64,000 nucleotides of DNA, taken from the NCBI GenBank assembly GCA_022818135.1, contig JAFMSR010000009.1, forward strand, positions 21,917,159-21,981,158, read 5' to 3'. Both the position numbers and the translations under genes were made by a program. Below the pieces are notes generated by a model. That model was not told the origin of the DNA. It did no database searches and was given only the letters and a program-made list of their open reading frames with translations. This stretch comes from Saxidomus purpurata. Lineage: Eukaryota; Mollusca; Bivalvia; Venerida; Veneridae. This document shows, in pieces, positions 58,653 to 64,000 of the stretch (within the stretch, counting starts at the first letter, position 1; every line of letters starts with the position of its first letter).

Positions 58653-58976
58653 CTGTTTTAAGATCCACATACATCTTAGTTTTGGAAACAATTGCGTGCG
58701 CACGCATATTACACTGGAAGCTAGCAGACAAATTCTTCTTTTTCATTATACCTTAAACTTTTAAACTTATATTGCAAACTCAGTACTTTTGTGTCAGAAA
58801 GTACAAGAAACGAATCATAATAACAACATAAGATAAATGTTACTCAACATAAATATAGCACTAGAACCAATAAATTCTACATTTGATGTAGGCTAAATCC
58901 TAGCAAAATATAACTATTTTTTCTGCTTTCTTAAGAGAGGGCACATTTTAAAAGACTTTCAACAGTCAGTAATAGC

Positions 58977-59652
58977 AGGGGGGTAGGTGTATAGTGAGTG
59001 CAAACTCGGTTTAAGTGAGAAAAAAAATGATAGCAAACTTTAGAAAATGGCGGATGTATAACCTTCACTCGGTTATAGATATCTTAAGACAGTAGAATCT
59101 AGATATAGCATAAAATTAACAGGGAATTTCGACAACCTCAAACAAGTCGTATACTAAGTAAAGCGCGCGTGACAAGTTTGTCTTTAAAAAGTATTGAAGT
59201 ATAAAGTTTGTCTCCAAAATGTGTTTAAACGAAGATATTTGAGTATGAAAACACTCGTGATCGCAGTGAAGTGCAGGTAAATATTTCCTATATATTTTCT
59301 CGTAAAACAAGCGATCGCTGGCATCAACATCTATCGATCTGAGTGAAAATGTTGAAAAATGGCTGGGGCACTTTCGGTTTCGATTCGTGAAAGCTTCTAC
59401 CTGACCAGATTCAACCTTCAATAACTTCAAAACTTCGAATCATTGCGGGTGGAAACAAAGAACTGAGTGAAGGTTACATATAACCCTTGACTAACGGCAT
59501 ATTCATATAATTTCATAGCGTAAAGAAAACGACTTTCCCAGGTATGAATGCGCTTGACCTCGTTAAAAAACATGTCATCCGCCATTTTTTAAGTTTGCTC
59601 TCATTTTTCTCACTTAAACCAAGTTTGCACTCACTATACACCTACCCCTCTG
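58977..59652. mobile_element. 676-bp non-autonomous DNA transposon (MITE-like) with ~80-bp terminal inverted repeats
   Basis: The left end GGGGTAGGTGTATAGTGAGTG (58979 on) is repeated inverted at the right end (to 59652). The arms stay similar for about 80 bases, including TGAGTGCAAACT, GGTTTAAGTGAGAAAAA and AAAATGGCGGATG. A second inner pair is ACCTTCACTCGGTTATA against its inverted form near 59463. No transposase; the ORF at 59116-59430 (-) has no known motif. It sits inside an intron of the methyltransferase gene. No target-site duplication could be fixed. Confidence 0.8.
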
Positions 59653-60231
59653 ACTAGATATACCCGTGATTCTTTTACATGTCTTTTGCACAATCTTTGA
59701 TTCTCGATTTAGTCATGAAAAAAAAAACATGTGCATTTAAATTTTCTATAACGTTAGTACGTTTGCTTTGAAGGGACGTACAATATATGTTTTCCAGCGT
59801 TTGCACATGCGTTATCTTTCAATTGCGTACGTGGACGCTTTGTGTGCACACGCGATTGTGTATGTGTATTCAGGTGATGATATATCCGTGCACAGGCGAT
59901 GATGAACATATGCGCATGCGATGAATTAGACCATGCCTGTTTATGCCAACATACAATACCGAATAATTGTCCATAAGTTATGCTGGCGGAACAAGTGATA
60001 AATGTCGCGGGTTCTAAAATTGAAGTTTTGTCCATGTCATACGGAACAAATCCGTTCATATATTAGTAAATGTACAATGTATTGACGATACATTCAAAGA
60101 AATGATCCGGTGACATTTATATGACAATGGTAATGTGCCTGTATTTAAACTATAAAATATACAAATCAGCACAAAAATTTTAATCTGTTTAGAGTTTTTG
60201 CTGTAAGCACAATTGTGTTACTTGACATTAC

Positions 60232-60343
60232 CTGATCCATACTTTCTAATACATTCTAAGGCAAATAAAGCTTCGTCCGATCCAGGGTACGTTTCGCCCA
60301 CAACATAATCAGCACCCATTTCAACTGCTAGCTCAATTTGCTC
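60232..60343 (-). CDS. Homocysteine S-methyltransferase (BHMT family), upstream exon
   Basis: Acceptor TTGTATAAAG, phase 0 entry, donor ATCAG|GTAATG in phase 1. The translation [20 protein letters not shown] then [17 protein letters not shown] matches the family's E.A...GAD...GET(F/Y) segment, which lines the substrate pocket. 112 bases. Exons encoding the first ~150 residues were not found between 60344 and 64000 and are probably beyond the right edge or too diverged to see. The gene is therefore partial in this window. Confidence 0.87.
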
Positions 60344-60877
60344 CTTTATACAATAGAAAATCATGCAACAAAATAATCAAGTACACATTAAAAAGAAAAC
60401 ACAATTTTGCTCAATTTCTCAATGTCATTAACTCTTTCATATCAGTAAAATGTTGACAGTGAATTACATAATGCCCCGCGCTAAACTTCAATGCAGTCAC
60501 TGCAGGAGAATTCCAGCTGGAGGTAAATACAGAGAAACGACGCAAATGACAGAGTGTAATACGACTATGCAAGTAATAACAAGCGACAAGTAGAAGGGAA
60601 TAATGAAACACACAGTAGAAAACAACGCCACAGTAAGACATAAAAAAGTCACATTATACTGGACAAAATTGACCTGCTACAACAGTGAAAGTCACGAAAC
60701 ACTTAATCTTTTTACTTACTTATATGTCTTCATAGTAGGACAATTATAAATTCGTATACTAAACTTTAATGTAAACAATACGTGCTGTATAATTTGAAGG
60801 TTCAATTGGTCAAACCTTTTGTATGGAAATCTGTATTAATGCTTTTTAACACCGATATGAACTAATATATATCTCAT
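60344..60877. other. Intron or upstream sequence of the methyltransferase gene
   Basis: AT-rich. The ORF at 60411-60641 (-) has no family motif and no splice context. Confidence 0.4.
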
Positions 60878-61085
60878 TCTTAAAGTTGCTTGCTCTCAGA
60901 TTTTGGTAAAAAAATAAAGTTCTTCAAACTGTATGAAAATAACATATTTTAGAACATATTGTCATATAAAAAGGTTCCAGTATAAATATCTGTAAAGTAT
61001 ATCTGTAGATTTGAAATAATACGCTACCAAATAATAAAGCGTTGCAAACGCTTTTGAAATTCCAATATAAACATAGCTATGGTAA
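60878..61085 (+). repeat. Left arm of a second long inverted pair
   Basis: About 205 bases whose reverse complement matches 63222-63443. Blocks: CTCAGATTTTGGT, AAAAAGGTTCCAGTATAAAT, ATACGCTACCAAATAAT and AAAGCGTTGCAAAC. The right arm is part of a degenerate LINE, so the left arm may be a second fragment of the same family in opposite orientation. Confidence 0.8.
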
Positions 61086-61945
61086 AACTGTGGTGAACAA
61101 TGGTAAATTTAATTTGACCATGGTCAACCATGGTTGGATATGGTCACTATAAGATTGACAATAGTGGTCACCATGATCACTTCGGTGACCATGGTTGACC
61201 ATGCTAAATTTATGTTTGAGCCTGGTTAACCATGGTTGAATATGGCAAATATCAGGTTGACTCGTAATATTCTGTTTTTACCATTGTCAACCATGGTTGA
61301 TCAAAACTATAAGTGAAACAATATCCTGCGTCACTGGTTGGAAATAGTTAACCATGGTCAACAGTGGAATCTTTGACTGTGATTCTTTGACCATCTATAA
61401 CCATGGTTGTACAGAACATAGTCACCCATGATTCATTATGATTGTTATTACCTCCCTTTAGTAAAAATTTATAGTTTAAAGCAGCAATTACATTTTTGAC
61501 AGTTTTGTATAAAATATTGTTATAGACAATGAGGAAATGCTTATAATACATTTTGTTTTTTGTATTCTAGAAAACAAAAAGCATTAAATAATAATTATAA
61601 CTAAAATGTAAATTTTTAATAATAAAATGTTTCACAACTATATATTTATTTCTATTACTAATTAGTTGTGTAACTTGCCAAAATATGCACAGAGCTGGAA
61701 TCTTTTTGCAATTGGATGTCAACATTTTGCTTTTTGACTCCAATTCATTCCCCAGGCATAACTAAGAAAGACTTTAATGTTTTACAATAGCAACAACCTA
61801 AGTGGTTATGTGACTTATGGTTAACCATCTCCAACCAGTCCCATACAACCTGTGGTGTCAATTTATACAAACGTAAACAATGGTCAACTGTTGTCAACCG
61901 TGGTCAACCATTGTTCCTGGACAATGGTCAACCATGGTTTAACCT
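61083..61945. repeat. Cluster of TGGTCAACCATGGTTGACCA palindromes
   Basis: More than a dozen variants of GGTCAACCATGGTTGA / GGTTAACCATGGT lie in two groups (61083-61430 and 61815-61945) separated by a 380-base AT-rich stretch. Each is a near-perfect palindrome centred on CCATGG. Spacing is irregular. Confidence 0.75.
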
Positions 61946-61975
61946 CATGAGGCAACCGCTCTACCACTGCGCCAA
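61942..61975 (-). repeat. tRNA head fragment (A-box half)
   Basis: The minus strand reads TTGGCGCAGTGGTAGAGCGG then TTGCCTCATGAGG, the 5' half of a tRNA-like unit up to the anticodon arm. It then runs straight into the TGGTCAACCATGG cluster, with no B box. Confidence 0.5.
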
Positions 61976-62809
61976 GAATACTCCATAATAAGGGCAAACG
62001 AACTTATTAAATAATTAATAGATTTATTTTTTTCAAACTTGCCAGGGTAACAGTTTATGAGGTACTTGAGAGATGATAAGATTCTAACAATTAGGCCCAT
62101 AGCTGACTTGCAACAATCTTGGCGAAAGTAACCCCACACCCTACGTCCTCCATTGTCCTCGTCTGGTATAAAATATCAAAGATTAATTAGCATTATTATG
62201 GAAGTGCGTATCTTTAATCACTAAACTCAGAGCTGATATTTGAGTATATCTTTGAATTAATAAATGCGATTTTAAAGAACAATTAATTTACATATATCGA
62301 AAAAATGCTTCTTTCAAGCACAAAATATCAAGCCTAAAATGTAAAAGTAAATGTTAGAATGAACAACGAAACTAAAAGTCTACTGTAGTTAGGAATTTGC
62401 AAAGATCCATTGAAACTATTGGTGGGATTTGGTTTAACGGCACCGCTATGCTATAGATAGATACTATTTTATTATAGTGACATGTGTATAGAAAAGATAT
62501 ACATGTAACATATAAATGTAATAAATAATACAAAACACCCGGCCCAACGGGCCTATAAGTCACCTTACACACATTTTTCTAACATTAATTCACGAATACA
62601 CACATATAAAATAATACATTGAACAAGATATTTTAATTCAGTATTTGATATAATACTTAATATCCGTGAAGTCAGGGAAAGAAAATAAAAAGTAACTTAA
62701 ACTTAAATAAAGTACTTACTACTCAGATAGAAAATTTCATACACTGGCATATACTACGAAATTAAACGGAAGACATAAATGTTGAGACTAATTAAACTAC
62801 GCTTTTACA
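61976..62809. other. Spacer, nothing recognised
   Basis: AT-rich. The ORFs at 61945-62139 and 62372-62572 (-) have no recognised motif. Confidence 0.35.
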
Positions 62810-63443
62810 ACAAATTTTGTGCATTTTCTCGGGAAATCGTTTATTAAGTAAGTCAGTTTGTCAGCATTGTTTAAATATTCAACACTTGTGATAATGTTAT
62901 CAAATAAAACATATTATGTTGCATTATACAACGGACATGCGAGAAGAAAATGCCTCTCGTCTTCAATTTAGTTATTGTCTCATGGCGTGCATAGTCTCTC
63001 TTGAACGGGTTCTCCCACATATCGACCAATCACTATTCTAAATGGTAAAAATACCACACCTGTATTGTGCGAACAATGATCTTTCATGTCGTTTGAGATC
63101 ATTTAGAAGGTACTTTTCACATTTAAATTGAGTTTTGAAAGTTCTACATGTTCCAAGTTTTGAAATTTTTTCACAGTCTTGCGCCCAAATAGCAGAATAG
63201 TATACCGTAAATGTATCAAGTTTAATGCTATATGTTTTATTGAAATGCTCAAAAGTGTTTGCAACGCTTTATAAATTATTTGGTAGCGTATAATTTCAAA
63301 TAAACAGACTGCTATACTAGACAGGTATTTATACTGGAACCTTTTTATTTGACTATTCATTAAAAAAAATATTTTGTTATTTTCAGAGAGTTTGGAAAAC
63401 CTTTTTTTCACCAAAATCTGAGAATGAGCAGCTTTGAAGTATT
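62810..63443 (-). mobile_element. Degenerate LINE C-terminal fragment; its first part is the right arm of the inverted pair
   Basis: Minus strand. An open stretch from 63414 to 63103 is followed by VVFLPFRIVIGRYVGEPVQE (about 63000-63060) and IEDERHFLLACPLYNAT (about 62930-62985). The RxxxGRY..EP..ER.C and EDE.HFL..CP.Y blocks mark the C-terminus of CR1/I-group LINE ORF2 and resemble the tail of the young LINE at 46500-46640. Two in-frame stops show decay. Confidence 0.75.
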
Positions 63444-63520
63444 CTGGATTCAGGAGGTAACAGTATTAAGCTTGTAGCTCTATTTCTTTACATAAAACAA
63501 TACTAATGACTCTGTAAATG

Positions 63521-63637
<117 letters not shown>

Positions 63638-63909
63638 ACATTCATTTTTCAGTTGAACCATGATGTTCAGTGTTGAAGTTCCATAACTCTTGAGGCAGCT
63701 GGACAGCTACATCACTCATCACAGCCAACAATGTAGTTAAATCTTTATTTTAATACCAAGGAAATGTGTTACATGTACACGTACGTTGCGCATACACAGC
63801 TAATTGAGGTATATTCTTTTTGCCTTTTGGTGAATCTAGTGCAAAGCTTATTTTAATAAGAAAATAATAACACCAACATGACCAATGGAAAACTAAAATC
63901 AAAGTTAGG

Positions 63910-64000
63910 GAGGCATGGGAGGCGTAGTGGTCGAGTGGTTAACGCTTTTTAATACCAATCCGGAGGTCCTCGGTTCGAATCCTGTCCAGGGCACTGGAAA
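63910..64000 (+). mobile_element. S1-family tRNA-headed SINE, cut by the window edge
   Basis: GGCGTAGTGGTCGAGTGGTTAAC (A box), then CCAATCCGGAGGTCC and CGGTTCGAATCCTGTCC (B box) and GGCACTGGAAA. The same head order is seen in the minus-strand copies at 12518-12790 and 13560-13645. Confidence 0.8.

Noticed and set aside
62100..62165. Possible upstream exon of the methyltransferase gene (minus strand, MEDVGCGVTFAKIVASQLWA)
   Set aside because: It follows an AG, but the peptide does not match the BHMT family and a stop follows at once without a usable donor.

Overview
The window is eukaryotic and most likely comes from a bivalve mollusc. Genes are split by GT-AG introns, intergenic space is AT-rich, and most of the DNA is dead or dying transposable elements. 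Two of the three genes are types strongly expanded in bivalves: a HEPN/coiled-coil/NACHT immune-receptor-like gene and a secreted C1q-domain gene. The dispersed repeats (hairpin-headed elements followed by GTCTGTCC-type microsatellites, AGGTCAAGGTCA-rich tandem units, tRNA-headed SINEs) also look molluscan. The species assignment is inference; no rRNA or mitochondrial marker is present.

Layout. Positions 1-9400 hold an internally deleted L1/Tx1-type LINE on the minus strand, a CA-microsatellite-bearing retroposon, and several small repeats. A gene on the plus strand can be threaded through four exons at 9422-9580, 27541-28324, 28765-28833 and 37742-40408. All exon phases fit. Its parts are a HEPN segment with an Rx4H motif, a coiled coil built of 11/33-residue repeats, and a NACHT NTPase with C-terminal helical/LRR-like regions. 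The introns of 18 kb and 9 kb carry LINE remnants, a dense cluster of tRNA-headed SINEs, an SGNH-hydrolase fragment of a transposon, AGGTCA-rich tandem repeats and a 1-kb trinucleotide array. The NACHT exon is broken by one extra T in a T8 run.

Positions 42081-47540 hold a long inverted repeat whose right arm was later split by a young, 5'-truncated LINE (43467-47281) with a 9-bp target-site duplication. That LINE also needs one T fewer in a T8 run to be open. Positions 48758-49949 carry a clean two-exon secreted C1q-domain gene. Positions 56969-60343 carry, on the minus strand, the last four exons of a betaine-homocysteine S-methyltransferase-family gene with all three zinc-ligand cysteines. 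One of its introns holds a 676-bp TIR element. The right end contains a cluster of TGGTCAACCATGG palindromes between a second pair of long inverted arms, a degenerate LINE tail, a 100-bp ATTG microsatellite and a SINE cut by the window edge.

The three genes share no obvious pathway. Two are plausible innate-immunity genes (intracellular NLR-like sensor, secreted lectin-like C1q protein) and the third is one-carbon metabolism. The main open question is whether the HEPN/hendecad/NACHT gene is intact, since its only visible lesion is a homopolymer frameshift of the same kind seen in the neighbouring young LINE.
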